From assembly GCA_003255745.1 (NCBI GenBank), contig KZ836033.1:10516-53069 (forward strand): DNA of 42,554 nt. The letters are read 5' to 3'. Numbering within the stretch: position 1 is the stretch's first letter; the number at the start of each line of letters is the position of its first letter. Position numbers and translations under genes: made by a program. The DNA is from Paracoccus saliphilus (GTDB lineage Bacteria; Pseudomonadota; Alphaproteobacteria; Rhodobacterales; Rhodobacteraceae). Below are positions 7,941 to 16,946 of this stretch, in pieces. A model generated the notes under the pieces. The model was not told the origin of the DNA. It did no database searches and saw nothing but the letters and a program-made list of their open reading frames with translations.

Positions 7941-8525
7941 TCAGGGCTTTGGCGCGTCCTTCAGAAGCTTGGCCCAGAAGGTCAGCTCGTCCAGCGTGGC
8001 TTGCAGCGAGCCTTTCAGGTGATCCTCGATCGCGGACATCGGGGCATCCTCGCCCAGGGGCGAGACCTTCAGGAAGTCGCCGCCGCCGATATGGACCGCG
8101 TTCCGCAGCGGCACCATCTGCAGCTCGATCGCAATCAGGCGCAGCTGTTCCAGCGCCCGCGCGCCGCCCACGCCGCCATAGGCCAAGGCGGCCATCGGCT
8201 TGCGGTTCCATTCCTTGTAGGCTTGGTCCAGCGCGTTTTTCAGCGCCCCGGTGATCGAGTGGTTGTATTCCGCGACAACGAACATGAACCCGTCAAAACC
8301 CGCCAGCTTTTTCTGCCAGGCGACGGCGTTCGGGTCCTCGGACGGGGCCCAGAGGTTCGAGGCGGCCTCGTCGAAGAAAGGCAGGTTCTGGTCGCGCAGG
8401 TCGACCAGCTCAAAGTCCAGATCGGGATGATCCTTGACCTGCTCCATCAGCCATCCTGCCGGCTTGTCGGCAAAGCGGGCCTCGCGGGTCGAGCTGATGA
8501 TGACGGCGATGCGGGGATTGGACAT
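7941..8525 (-). CDS. NADPH-dependent FMN reductase family protein
   Basis: A 194-residue flavodoxin-fold protein. The N-terminal strand and phosphate-binding loop (IAVIISSTREARFADKPAGW, residues 6-25) bind FMN, and the conserved EYNHSITGALKNALD (about residue 90) and YGGVGGARA (about 120) are typical of the NADPH-dependent FMN reductase/azoreductase family. It would reduce free or bound flavin, or quinone-like substrates, in the cytoplasm. GAGG precedes the ATG at 8525. It lies between cobS and cobT on the opposite strand. A flavin reductase could support cobalt reduction in cobalamin synthesis, but the antisense orientation gives no evidence of co-regulation, so a general role is equally likely. 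Confidence 0.88.
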   Translation of the reverse strand: MSNPRIAVIISSTREARFADKPAGWLMEQVKDHPDLDFELVDLRDQNLPFFDEAASNLWAPSEDPNAVAWQKKLAGFDGFMFVVAEYNHSITGALKNALDQAYKEWNRKPMAALAYGGVGGARALEQLRLIAIELQMVPLRNAVHIGGGDFLKVSPLGEDAPMSAIEDHLKGSLQATLDELTFWAKLLKDAPKP

Positions 8526-8663
8526 GGGAACCTCGGGCGTTGATGCATTCGCCGGACCAACCCCGCCGGTGCGACAAGGTTGCCTGCCGCCTGCGCGCAT
8601 GATCGCACAGCGGCTGCGCGGCGTCGCGCGGCCCCTCTTGTCTGGCGCGGTCTGTGGTGTTCT

Positions 8664-10541
8664 ATGGATGGCATGAAAAAGTCCGATAATCCTGCCGACC
8701 CGTTCAAGAAGGCGCTGACCGAGGCAACCCGTGCCCTGGCCGACGAGCGCGAGCTGAACGTCACCTTCAGCGCCGACCCTGCGGGCGTGGCGGGCGACAC
8801 GATGCGCCTGCCGCAGATCAGCCGCCGGATGGGCCGGGATGAGGTTCTGCTGGCCCGCGGCACCGCCGATGCCCTGGCAATGCGGATGCGCCACCACGAC
8901 ACAGGCACCCATGCCCGGTATGCCCCCGCAGGTCCCATGGCCCGCGAGCTTTACGAGGCGATGGAGACGGCCCGCTGCGAGGCGCTTGGCGCGCGCGACA
9001 TGCCGGGCGCGCTTTCTAATATCGACGCCAAGATCGGGGCCGAGGCCGATAAGAAGGGGTATGCCCAGATCAAGGCCCCGGCGGATGCGCCGCTTTCCGT
9101 GGCGGCAGGTTATATCCTGCGTCAGGCCGCGACCGGGCGGGCCCTGCCTGCGGGCGCACAGCATGTTGCGGACCTGTGGCGGCCCTTTGTCGAAAGCCAG
9201 GCCGGCGGGGCTTTGGCCGATGTGAACGCTGCGCTGGCCGACCAGGCGCTGTTTGCGCGGCTGTCGCGGCGCATCATCACCGACCTGGGCTATGGCGACC
9301 AGCTGGGCGAGGATCCCGACGAACCCGAAGATGACGACGCCGAGGAGAACGCCGAACAGGACGAGGAGGGCGGCGACAACCAGTCCCGCGACCAGGACGA
9401 CAGCGACGAGGCCGAGGCCACCCCCGAACGCAGCCAGGAACAGACCCAGGACGAACGCCAGGCACAGGTCAGCATGGACGACAGCTCGGAGGACGAGATG
9501 TCGGACGAAGCCGAGATGCCCGAGGCCGAGACGCCCCCCGACCAGCCGCCGCCCGTCAGCGAGGCCAGCCCCGACTATCGCATCTTTGCCCAGACTTGGG
9601 ACGAGGAGATCCGCGCCGAGGATCTGGCCGACCCCGCGGAACTGGAACGCCTGCGCGCCTATCTGGACAAGCAGCTTGAGCCCCTGCGCGGCGCCGTCAG
9701 CCGCCTGGCCAACAAGCTGCAGCGCCGGTTGCAGGCCCAGCAGAACCGCAGCTGGGAATTTGACAAGGAGGAGGGCGTTCTGGACGCCGGCCGCCTGGCG
9801 CGCGTTGTGGCCAATCCGACCACGCCCCTGTCCTTCAAGGTCGAGAAGGACACGGAATTCCGCGACACGGTTGTCACGCTGCTGATCGACAATTCGGGGT
9901 CGATGCGCGGCCGCCCGATCAGCATTGCCGCGATCTGCGCTGACGTCTTGGCCCGCACGTTGGAGCGTTGCAACGTCAAGGTCGAGATCCTGGGCTTTAC
10001 CACCCGCGCCTGGAAGGGCGGGCAGGCACGCGAGGCCTGGCTGGCCGCGGGTCGCCCGGCGCAGCCCGGCCGCCTGAACGACCTGCGCCACATCATCTAC
10101 AAATCCGCCGACGCGCCCTGGCGTCGGGTGCGCCCGAACTTGGGGCTGATGATGAAGGAAGGGCTGCTGAAGGAAAACATCGACGGCGAGGCGCTGGAAT
10201 GGGCGCACAAGCGCCTGTCGCGGCGACCCGAGGCGCGCAAGATCCTGATGGTGATTTCCGATGGGGCGCCGGTGGACGACAGCACGCTGTCGGTCAATCC
10301 GGCCAATTTCCTGGAACGCCACCTGCGCGACGTCATCGCCATGGTCGAGAAACGCCGCGCGGTTGAGCTGCTGGCCATCGGCATCGGCCATGACGTGACC
10401 CGCTACTACCAACGCGCCGTCACCATCACCGATGCCGAACAGCTGGCCGGGGCGATCACCGAACAGCTGGCCGCATTGTTCGACAGCGACCCGCGCAAGC
10501 GTGCGCGGGTGTTGGGCATGGCGTCGATTCGCCGGGGCTGA
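8664..10541 (+). CDS. cobT: Aerobic cobaltochelatase subunit CobT
   Basis: A 625-residue subunit of the aerobic cobaltochelatase, close to the family length. Three parts are visible: an N-terminal helical region, a long acidic linker rich in Asp and Glu (about residues 212-305), and a C-terminal von Willebrand A domain. The metal-ion-dependent adhesion motif DNSGS is at residues 409-413. The acidic linker and VWA domain are diagnostic of CobT/BchD-like chelatase subunits. The start was set at ATG 8664 because the protein N-terminus becomes family-like there; the open frame upstream to 8580 is not convincing. The gene ends 7 bp before the convergent ClC gene. Confidence 0.95.
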   Translation: MDGMKKSDNPADPFKKALTEATRALADERELNVTFSADPAGVAGDTMRLPQISRRMGRDEVLLARGTADALAMRMRHHDTGTHARYAPAGPMARELYEAMETARCEALGARDMPGALSNIDAKIGAEADKKGYAQIKAPADAPLSVAAGYILRQAATGRALPAGAQHVADLWRPFVESQAGGALADVNAALADQALFARLSRRIITDLGYGDQLGEDPDEPEDDDAEENAEQDEEGGDNQSRDQDDSDEAEATPERSQEQTQDERQAQVSMDDSSEDEMSDEAEMPEAETPPDQPPPVSEASPDYRIFAQTWDEEIRAEDLADPAELERLRAYLDKQLEPLRGAVSRLANKLQRRLQAQQNRSWEFDKEEGVLDAGRLARVVANPTTPLSFKVEKDTEFRDTVVTLLIDNSGSMRGRPISIAAICADVLARTLERCNVKVEILGFTTRAWKGGQAREAWLAAGRPAQPGRLNDLRHIIYKSADAPWRRVRPNLGLMMKEGLLKENIDGEALEWAHKRLSRRPEARKILMVISDGAPVDDSTLSVNPANFLERHLRDVIAMVEKRRAVELLAIGIGHDVTRYYQRAVTITDAEQLAGAITEQLAALFDSDPRKRARVLGMASIRRG

Positions 10542-10548
10542 CCGGCGG

Positions 10549-12225
10549 TTAGCCGTGTTCTTCCGCCGCTGTTTCCGCCAGGGCGCGATTCAGTTCCCGC
10601 AGGGCGTCGACATGGCGTACGGTGCCGACGATCTGGGGATCGGCCTCCGGATCAGTCGTCTCGATCACCGGCAGGAAGGCCGCGCCGGTTCGGTCAAACT
10701 CTAGCAGCGCCTCGGCCAGGGTGCTGGTCAGGGGCAGGCTTGAACCCGCGGCCGCCAGGTTGCGCACCAGGTCGGGGGCGGGGGCGCCCTCTTGGTCCAT
10801 GGGGCGGATCACGGGGGTGATGCGCAATTGGTGTGGCAGCCATGCTTGCGGCCCTTCGGTCAGGCGGATGCCGCGCCGCTCCAGCTGAGTCAGGAAGAAC
10901 GACCGCTTCACAAGCCGCGAGGCCAGGGCCGAGCTGAGCGATACCGAGGTCATGACGGCGATCCCCGTCTGCCAGTCGCCGGTCATCTCGAACACGATCA
11001 GCGCGGTCGAGATCGGCGCACCCAGAACGGCGGCGCCGACGGCGCCCATGCCCGCAAAGGCATAGACGTTCACGCTGCCCGAATAATCAGGCGCGATGCC
11101 GGTCGCGATGATCCCGAAGGCCAGCCCCGTCAGCGAGCCCATCACCAAGGCCGGTGAAAAGACCCCGCCGCCCATCCGGCCGCCAAGTGTTATCGCCACC
11201 GCAACGGCCTTTACGGCGGCGAACAGGATCGCCTGCCCCAGGCCGATCTGGCCGCCAAGGGCGGCGGCGGTGGTTTCGTATCCGACGCCAATGATGTGGG
11301 GAAAGGGGATGGCGATCAGCCCCAGGCACAGCCCCGCCAGCGCCGGACGCGACCAGCGGGGCCAGCCAAGGCGGGCCATGATCCAGGTGGCGGTGCTGTC
11401 GGCGCGAAAGATCGACCGCATCAGCGCCGCCGCAACCAGGGCGCAGATCAAACCCAGGGCCATGAAAGCCGGCAGTTCGACGTAGAATGCCAGGTCCATC
11501 TTCAGGGGCAGGGTGAATTCGGTCAGCCCACCGAATTGCAGCCGGTTGATGACCGTTCCCGCGACCGCAGCAATGGCGATGGGGGCAAAGGCATGAAGCG
11601 CGAAATGGCGCAGCACGACCTCGTGTGCGAACAGCGCACCTGCGATGGGGGCGTTGAAGCTGGCGGCGACGGCGCCCGCGACGGCGCATCCCAGAAGCTC
11701 TCGGCCGGTCATGGGGCTGGCCTTGATGCGCCGGGCGACCAAGGTCGAGACGACGCCTGCCAGATGCACCACCGGCCCCTCGCGTCCCGAACTGCCGCCG
11801 GTGCCAAGCGTGATCAGCGATGCCGCAGCTGATGCCAACCCGGCGCGTACCTCGACGCGTCCTCCGTCAAGCGCCGCCCCCTCGATCACGTCGGACACGG
11901 CGCGGGCCCGGGCGTCGGGGGTAAAGCGGTCCAGGACCAGGCCGACGACCAGACCGCCGATCACGGGCACGATCATGACCCAGATCCAGGGCAGGTTGCC
12001 CGCGGCACTGGCCAGCGTCACGTCATCCGCCCCATAAACCGCCCGCTGCAGGGCCGAGATGCCCAGCCTGAAGCCAAGCGCGGCAAAACCGGCCCCGATG
12101 CCGATCAGCAGGGCAAGCAGCCAAAACTGAGCCTGGCTGGGACCGCGCTCTCGCATGATGCGCAGGGTAGTGCGGGCGCGGTGGCGAAAGGCGTGCAGGG
12201 CCTTCGCGGCGAAGGATCGGAGCAT
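10549..12225 (-). CDS. ClC-family chloride channel/transporter with C-terminal CBS region
   Basis: A 558-residue ClC protein with about ten hydrophobic segments in the first 430 residues. The anion-path motif GREGP is at roughly residue 148, and its Glu is the gating glutamate needed for proton-coupled exchange. GGRMGGGVFSPALVMG and IVFEMTGDW are also typical. The N-terminal GSGIP selectivity motif of E. coli ClcA is not recognisable here. The cytoplasmic C-terminus (about 440-558) looks like a CBS-type regulatory region. The start at 12225 excludes an open but non-protein-like upstream extension. It follows the epimerase gene by 34 nt on the same strand. ClC exchangers help with acid or ion stress; the exact ion is not determined by sequence. 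Confidence 0.9.
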   Translation of the reverse strand: MLRSFAAKALHAFRHRARTTLRIMRERGPSQAQFWLLALLIGIGAGFAALGFRLGISALQRAVYGADDVTLASAAGNLPWIWVMIVPVIGGLVVGLVLDRFTPDARARAVSDVIEGAALDGGRVEVRAGLASAAASLITLGTGGSSGREGPVVHLAGVVSTLVARRIKASPMTGRELLGCAVAGAVAASFNAPIAGALFAHEVVLRHFALHAFAPIAIAAVAGTVINRLQFGGLTEFTLPLKMDLAFYVELPAFMALGLICALVAAALMRSIFRADSTATWIMARLGWPRWSRPALAGLCLGLIAIPFPHIIGVGYETTAAALGGQIGLGQAILFAAVKAVAVAITLGGRMGGGVFSPALVMGSLTGLAFGIIATGIAPDYSGSVNVYAFAGMGAVGAAVLGAPISTALIVFEMTGDWQTGIAVMTSVSLSSALASRLVKRSFFLTQLERRGIRLTEGPQAWLPHQLRITPVIRPMDQEGAPAPDLVRNLAAAGSSLPLTSTLAEALLEFDRTGAAFLPVIETTDPEADPQIVGTVRHVDALRELNRALAETAAEEHG

Positions 12226-12259
12226 GGGAATGGGCCGTCGGTGACTGGTCTTCAGCCGA

Positions 12260-13093
12260 TCACAGATCAGCCACCGGGTCCAGCAAATCGCGCAGGCTGT
12301 CCTGCAGCAGGGCCGTGCCGCCCGGCGCCCAGCCCATGGCCCCAAGACCGGCGCAGTCAAGGGTGCGCAGCGCACGAGCATCCGTGCGTGGGGGCGGCAG
12401 ATGGGGGCAGCCGGTCAGGCCCTGTACCCGCGCCAGCAGGTCGTGCCGGTCCAGCACCAGGTCGCTGCAGTTCAAACTGGGCAGCGGGGCAGGGTGGTCC
12501 AGCAGCAGCAGCAGCGCCCGCGCAAGGTCGTCCACATGCACTTCGGTCGCGACGCGCGGTTCGACCGCTTGCCCCGCCAGATAGTCGGAGAACAGGCCGC
12601 GCCACTTGTGGGCCGGTCCGGGACCATAGACGCCGGTGGCCCGAAGCGCGCAGGTATCCCGCCCCGGTGCCCGCAGGCTGGACAGATGCGCCTCGGCCCC
12701 TGCCTTGACTTCGCCATAAAGGCTGGTCGGTGCGGGGGGCAGGGCGTCCGGCAGCCGCATGCCGGCTGGATGGCCGTCATGCACTGCGCGAGAGGACAGG
12801 AACAGGATGCGCTTCACGCCCGCCGTGGCCGCCTGGTCGAACAACCGGCAACTGCCGTCCAGGTTTGCGGCCACAAAGGCGGCCGGATCGTTGCCCTCGC
12901 CGCCCCGATAGCGGCCCGGCGCATGGGCAAAGGCGCAGTGGATCAGCGCATCGTGACCCTGCAACGGCGCAGGCTGGCCCAGATGCCACCCATGAGCGCG
13001 ATCCAGCGGCGTCACCTGGTGGCCGGCCCGGATCAGCGCGGCCCGGACGGCACTGCCGATGATCCCCCCTGCACCGGTCAGCGCGACCCGCAT
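12260..13093 (-). CDS. NAD-dependent epimerase/dehydratase (extended SDR)
   Basis: A 277-residue extended short-chain dehydrogenase-like protein. The N-terminal Rossmann motif GAGGIIG is at residues 7-13. The usual catalytic YxxxK is represented by YGEVK (in LYGEVKAGAE, about residue 147), preceded by a Ser-containing strand (FLSSRAVHDG). A substrate-binding segment follows (RATGVYGPGP). Such enzymes modify nucleotide sugars or similar substrates. The ATG lies one base after the stop codon of the upstream GT8 glycosyltransferase, so the two are probably co-translated, which suggests surface glycan synthesis. The specific sugar cannot be assigned. Confidence 0.82.
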   Translation of the reverse strand: MRVALTGAGGIIGSAVRAALIRAGHQVTPLDRAHGWHLGQPAPLQGHDALIHCAFAHAPGRYRGGEGNDPAAFVAANLDGSCRLFDQAATAGVKRILFLSSRAVHDGHPAGMRLPDALPPAPTSLYGEVKAGAEAHLSSLRAPGRDTCALRATGVYGPGPAHKWRGLFSDYLAGQAVEPRVATEVHVDDLARALLLLLDHPAPLPSLNCSDLVLDRHDLLARVQGLTGCPHLPPPRTDARALRTLDCAGLGAMGWAPGGTALLQDSLRDLLDPVADL

Positions 13094-13094
13094 C

Positions 13095-13976
13095 TTACGC
13101 GGCCGGTCTGGCCTGGGCGCTGAGGTCGGGAACCGGCTGGCCGGCGGCGATGGCGCGCCACAGATCGATCAACGGGCGCAGCAGATGGGCCTTGTCGTGA
13201 TCCTGCCACGGTTTTTCATATTGATAATGCAGGATTCGGACCTCGTCCCAGTTCCACAGTTCAGGCATGTGGATCCAGACATATTGCAGCAGGTTGTGAT
13301 GCACCGAGAGCCCATGCCAGTCAGGAAAGAAGTCCTGCAGGAAGGTCTGGTCAGTGCGCCGCCAGAAGACGCCGGGCCGGTCAAGGCATGCCAGCATCTC
13401 TCGGTACGTGGCCGGGTTGGGACAGGCCGTGAATACCCCCGAATTCATGCGGTGAAACCCGTCCAGGCCGTCATAGACGTTCGGGGCCGCGCACAATTCT
13501 GGCATCTCGAAAAGCTTGTCCACCGGGCGCAGGACCACTGCGTCTGCGTCGATGAAGATGCAGCGGTCGTAATCCAGCTGCCACAGGCGAAGCTTGATGA
13601 AGTTATCCAAAGGGGTGTGGAAGTTGGGCTTGCCACCGCGGGTAAAGGCTGCGCGGGCATGCAGCGCATCGCGGGCATGCGTCAGGTCAAAGCCTTCCGA
13701 TGTCGGCAGCAGGTCCGCCGCAATCAGCCGCGCCCCATGCTGACGCAGCCGCCCCAGATGCGCTTCCTCCAACCCCCGGTGCATCACGACCAGGTCGGCG
13801 GGCGTCCCTGTCAGCCGCAGGGAGCGTAACAGCGCCTCGGCCCCGGGAAGATAGGAAGGATTGCTGACCAGCGTCACAAAGGCATGGTCCGCCCGTCGCC
13901 GGCTTTCGGGCACAAGTCCGTCAATGCCGCCGGGTGCGGCGCGACGGATAACAGGAGTAATTCGCGCTAGATCCAT
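13095..13976 (-). CDS. GT8-like (glycogenin-type) glycosyltransferase
   Basis: A 293-residue retaining glycosyltransferase of the GT8/glycogenin type. It has an early FVTLVSNPSYLPGA strand, the metal-binding DxD motif in FIDADAVVL, and a C-terminal HYQYEKPW motif resembling the conserved metal-binding His region. No signal peptide or membrane segment is seen, so it is probably cytoplasmic. The start at 13976 is chosen because AGGG lies 5 nt upstream; ATGs at 14036 and 14069 are in frame, but the added codons have atypical composition and no ribosome site. It is the first gene of a minus-strand set with an epimerase and a ClC protein. Acceptor and donor are unknown. Confidence 0.82.
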   Translation of the reverse strand: MDLARITPVIRRAAPGGIDGLVPESRRRADHAFVTLVSNPSYLPGAEALLRSLRLTGTPADLVVMHRGLEEAHLGRLRQHGARLIAADLLPTSEGFDLTHARDALHARAAFTRGGKPNFHTPLDNFIKLRLWQLDYDRCIFIDADAVVLRPVDKLFEMPELCAAPNVYDGLDGFHRMNSGVFTACPNPATYREMLACLDRPGVFWRRTDQTFLQDFFPDWHGLSVHHNLLQYVWIHMPELWNWDEVRILHYQYEKPWQDHDKAHLLRPLIDLWRAIAAGQPVPDLSAQARPAA

Positions 13977-14107
13977 GAGAGCCCTGAGAAAAGCGTAGTT
14001 GTCGGCGAGGTTATGTCGTCGGGACGACGCCTTCATGACAGAACGCCGCACCCTTTGCCAAGTTTCCATCGACGTCTAAGGTACCCTCACTTAGCGGAGG
14101 ATCGCCG

Positions 14108-15514
14108 ATGACACTGCCTGACACCTTGGTGGCGGAACTGAAGAACGCCCTTGGCGCGCGTTTCTCAACAGGTCGCGGGGACAGGGACCATCACGCAGCC
14201 AGCGAAAGTTTCCACCGCGGGCCACCACCAGACGCTGTGGCCTTTCCCGAAACCGTGGATGAGGTTTCTGCGATTCTGCGGACCTGCTGTGCTGTTCGGG
14301 TTCCGGTCGTGCCCTGGGGCACCGGAACCTCGCTTGAGGGGCATGCGCTGGCCACCCAGGGCGGCATTACGCTGAGCCTGCAGAACATGAACCGCGTCCT
14401 GGACATCCGCACCGAGGACATGCAGGCCAGCGTGCAGCCGGGCGTCACACGCGAGGGGCTGAACGTCGAACTGCGCGCCAGCGGGCTGTTCTTTCCTGTT
14501 GATCCGGGGGCCAATGCCAGCCTGGGCGGCATGGCCGCCACACGGGCCAGCGGCACCACGGCCGTTCGCTACGGAACGATGCGCGACAACGTCCTGGCGC
14601 TTCAGGTTGTGCTGGCCGACGGGCAGATCATCCGGACCGGGACACGCGCGGTTAAGTCCAGCGCGGGCTATGACCTGACCGGGCTGTTCGTGGGTTCCGA
14701 GGGGACGCTTGGCGTCATTACCGAACTGACCCTGCGCCTGCATGGGCAGCCCGAAGAGACGGCCGCGGCCATCTGCGCCTTTGGCGCGCTGGAACAGGCC
14801 GTGGAATGCGTCACCGCGACCATTCAGTCAGGCATTCCCATGGCACGGATTGAATTTGTCGATGCGCTGACGACGCGGGCCTTCAACCTGCAGGCGGGCG
14901 CCAGCCTGCCCGAGACGCCGCACCTGATGGTGGAGTTCCACGGCTCGCCCGGCGCGGTGCGAGAAGACGCCGCCCGCTTCGGTGAGATCGCGCAGGAATT
15001 TGGCGCCCAAGGCTTTGACTGGGCCGTCACGGCCGAAGATCGGGCGCGGCTGTGGCGGATGCGGCACGGGGCCTATCACGCGGCCCTGGCGCTGCGGCCC
15101 GGGGCGTCCGGGATGACGACCGACGTCTGTGTGCCCATGTCGCACCTTCCCGCCGCCGTCGCCGCGGCCGCGGCCGACATCGCTGCATCGGGGCTGATTG
15201 GTCCGATCGTGGGGCATGTGGGCGACGGGAACTTCCATTCGCTGCTGCTGGTCGATCCGGGGACCCCGGACGAGATTGCCCGCGCCAAGGCCGTTGCGAA
15301 CCGCATGGCCGAACGCGCGCTGGAGGTCGGCGGCACCATCAGCGGCGAACACGGCATTGGCCTGGGCAAGCGTGGCCTTATGCACACCCAGCACGGTGCG
15401 GCATGGCAGGTCATGGGCGCGATCAAGATGGCACTGGACCCCCGGGGCATTCTGAACCCCGGAAAGCTGGTTCCCGACAGGAACCAAGCTTATGTTGCGG
15501 ACGTTTTCGCATGA
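14108..15514 (+). CDS. FAD-linked oxidase, D-lactate dehydrogenase (cytochrome)/glycolate oxidase GlcD type
   Basis: A 468-residue flavoprotein of the FAD-binding PCMH family. The FAD-binding half has PWGTGTSLEGHAL (about residues 72-84), DPGANASLGGMAATRASGT and the late VGSEGTLGVIT. The C-terminal catalytic half has VGHVGDGNFHS, ISGEHGIGLGKRG and LNPGKLVPD, all typical of D-lactate dehydrogenase (LDHD/Dld) and GlcD. It would oxidise a D-2-hydroxy acid and pass electrons to cytochrome c or quinone. GlcE and GlcF partners are absent nearby, which favours the stand-alone D-lactate type. GGAGG lies 8 nt before the ATG. A small anchored protein follows after 21 nt. Confidence 0.88.
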   Translation: MTLPDTLVAELKNALGARFSTGRGDRDHHAASESFHRGPPPDAVAFPETVDEVSAILRTCCAVRVPVVPWGTGTSLEGHALATQGGITLSLQNMNRVLDIRTEDMQASVQPGVTREGLNVELRASGLFFPVDPGANASLGGMAATRASGTTAVRYGTMRDNVLALQVVLADGQIIRTGTRAVKSSAGYDLTGLFVGSEGTLGVITELTLRLHGQPEETAAAICAFGALEQAVECVTATIQSGIPMARIEFVDALTTRAFNLQAGASLPETPHLMVEFHGSPGAVREDAARFGEIAQEFGAQGFDWAVTAEDRARLWRMRHGAYHAALALRPGASGMTTDVCVPMSHLPAAVAAAAADIAASGLIGPIVGHVGDGNFHSLLLVDPGTPDEIARAKAVANRMAERALEVGGTISGEHGIGLGKRGLMHTQHGAAWQVMGAIKMALDPRGILNPGKLVPDRNQAYVADVFA

Positions 15515-15535
15515 AATCAGAGAGTCGAGGAACCC

Positions 15536-15892
15536 ATGTCCCACAACACCGAGCCCGAGCGCGCCGCCCCACGTCACAAGCCCGCGCTGATCGGCATCGC
15601 CGTGGCCCTGGCCGTCGCCCTGATTGCATTTCTGGTCTTTCGTCCGGGTGCTGACGAAACGAACGACGGCATTGCGACCACGCCGCCGCCGGCAGGTACG
15701 CCGATCATGGACGCAGAAGGAACCGACGTCGAGGTCAGCTCGCCCGTGGCCCCCGTAGCGGACACGCCTGCGGGCGGAACGACCGCCCCTGCCGGCACCG
15801 ACAGCTTGCCCGCTGGCGCCGATCCGGCATCGCCGGGCGCCCCCGAAACGCCGGTGGGTGGCCCTGCGGAAGAACCGTCGCCTTTGAACTGA
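15536..15892 (+). CDS. Small membrane-anchored Pro/Ala/Thr-rich protein, function unknown
   Basis: A 118-residue protein with a short charged N-terminus, one hydrophobic segment (about residues 16-36, KPALIGIAVALAVALIAFLV) and a low-complexity tail rich in Pro, Ala, Gly, Thr and acidic residues. The tail is probably periplasmic. GAGGAA precedes the ATG at good spacing, and an intrinsic terminator follows immediately, so the gene looks real. It sits 21 nt after the FAD-linked dehydrogenase and is probably co-transcribed with it. I do not recognise a family. The segment could be an uncleaved signal anchor, which would leave a disordered periplasmic tail. Confidence 0.7.
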   Translation: MSHNTEPERAAPRHKPALIGIAVALAVALIAFLVFRPGADETNDGIATTPPPAGTPIMDAEGTDVEVSSPVAPVADTPAGGTTAPAGTDSLPAGADPASPGAPETPVGGPAEEPSPLN

Positions 15893-15905
15893 ACGTTTTG
15901 ATAAG

Positions 15906-15932
15906 GGCCCGCAGACCCTGCGGGCCTTCTCT
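15906..15932 (+). terminator. Intrinsic terminator after the dehydrogenase/small protein pair
   Basis: A 9-bp stem (15906-15914 with 15918-15926) with a 3-nt loop is followed by TTCTCT. It starts 13 nt after the stop of the small membrane protein. The T-run is short, so efficiency may be moderate. The rest of the interval to 16139 shows only a small inverted repeat near 16090 and no further gene. Confidence 0.7.
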
Positions 15933-16139
15933 GATGCCGGAGGGGCCGCCACTGTGTCGGCCGCCGCTGCGGTGGCGTCGCAAGCGACTTGGCTTGTGCG
16001 TCTTTTGAATTGTTCTTTTGTCCTGACGCACTCGTGACCCTCGCCTGCCGATGACATTGCCTCACGCTTTTGAGATAACGCGGCCAACGGCGCGAAAAGC
16101 GCCTGGAGCAGGTGTCTTCGAAGGAAGGACGGGGCAGGC

Positions 16140-16946
16140 ATGAAATTCTTTGTAAAATTGCTGATGGGCTTGGCGGTTGTGGTATTCGCCGTGTCTTGCG
16201 CACGGACCCCGCCCCGCGGCGGGGCGCCGGGAGGTTATTCCGCCTCCCCGGGGCCGGGGGCGAACCCCCAACTGGGGGACAGGGCACCGCATCCGTTCCG
16301 CAATGGCGCACCCTACGGTCACGCCGTGCATGGCATCGACATCTCGCGCTGGCAGGGGGACATCGACTGGAACCGGGTTCGCGGGGCAGGGGTCAGCTTT
16401 GCCTTCATCAAGGCCACCGAAGGCGCCGACCATTCGGACCCCAACTTCCGCCGCTACTGGTACCAAGCCGCGCAGGCGCGTATCCCGCGTGGCGCCTATC
16501 ATTTCTATTACTTCTGCCGCACCGGGGCCGAGCAGGCATATTGGTTCATCCGAAACGTCCCGCGCGAGGCAGGATCGCTACCCCCGGTGCTGGACATGGA
16601 ATGGACCAATTCGCGCAACTGCCCGCGCCGTCCCCCAGCGGCCGAGGTCCTGCGCGAGGCCGAGATCTTCATGCAGCTGGTGGCCCGTCATTATGGTCAG
16701 CGTCCGGTGGTCTATACCACGGTCGACTTCTACCGCGAAAACCAGCTGGGGCGTCTGAACGCCGAGTTCTGGCTGCGCTCGGTCGCGGATCACCCCAGTG
16801 CGACCTATCCGGGACAGCGCTGGACCTTTTGGCAGTATACGGGGACCGGCATCGTTCCGGGCATTCAGGGCGACACTGACCTGAATGCCTTTGCGGGCTC
16901 CGCAGCGGATTGGGCAAGATGGTTGCAGACACGACTGGTGCGGTAG
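16140..16946 (+). CDS. GH25 lysozyme-like lipoprotein
   Basis: A 268-residue exported protein. The N-terminus is a lipoprotein signal with a lipobox ending at Cys20 (FAVSC), followed by a Pro/Gly-rich linker to about residue 60. The glycoside hydrolase family 25 domain then runs to the C-terminus. It contains GIDISRWQGDIDW, FAFIKATEG, the catalytic DxE in VLDMEW, and the late FWQYTGTG motif. GH25 enzymes cleave the beta-1,4 MurNAc-GlcNAc bond of peptidoglycan. As a lipoprotein it would act on the wall from a membrane anchor. The gene overlaps the following CPBP protease gene by about 28 nt. A cell-wall remodelling role is likely; phage origin is not indicated. Confidence 0.9.
   Translation: MKFFVKLLMGLAVVVFAVSCARTPPRGGAPGGYSASPGPGANPQLGDRAPHPFRNGAPYGHAVHGIDISRWQGDIDWNRVRGAGVSFAFIKATEGADHSDPNFRRYWYQAAQARIPRGAYHFYYFCRTGAEQAYWFIRNVPREAGSLPPVLDMEWTNSRNCPRRPPAAEVLREAEIFMQLVARHYGQRPVVYTTVDFYRENQLGRLNAEFWLRSVADHPSATYPGQRWTFWQYTGTGIVPGIQGDTDLNAFAGSAADWARWLQTRLVR

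Noticed and set aside
13977..14069. Longer GT8 start at 14069 or 14036
   Set aside because: No ribosome site at usual spacing and unusual codons (CGA, AGG, TTT); the ATG at 13976 has AGGG 5 nt upstream.
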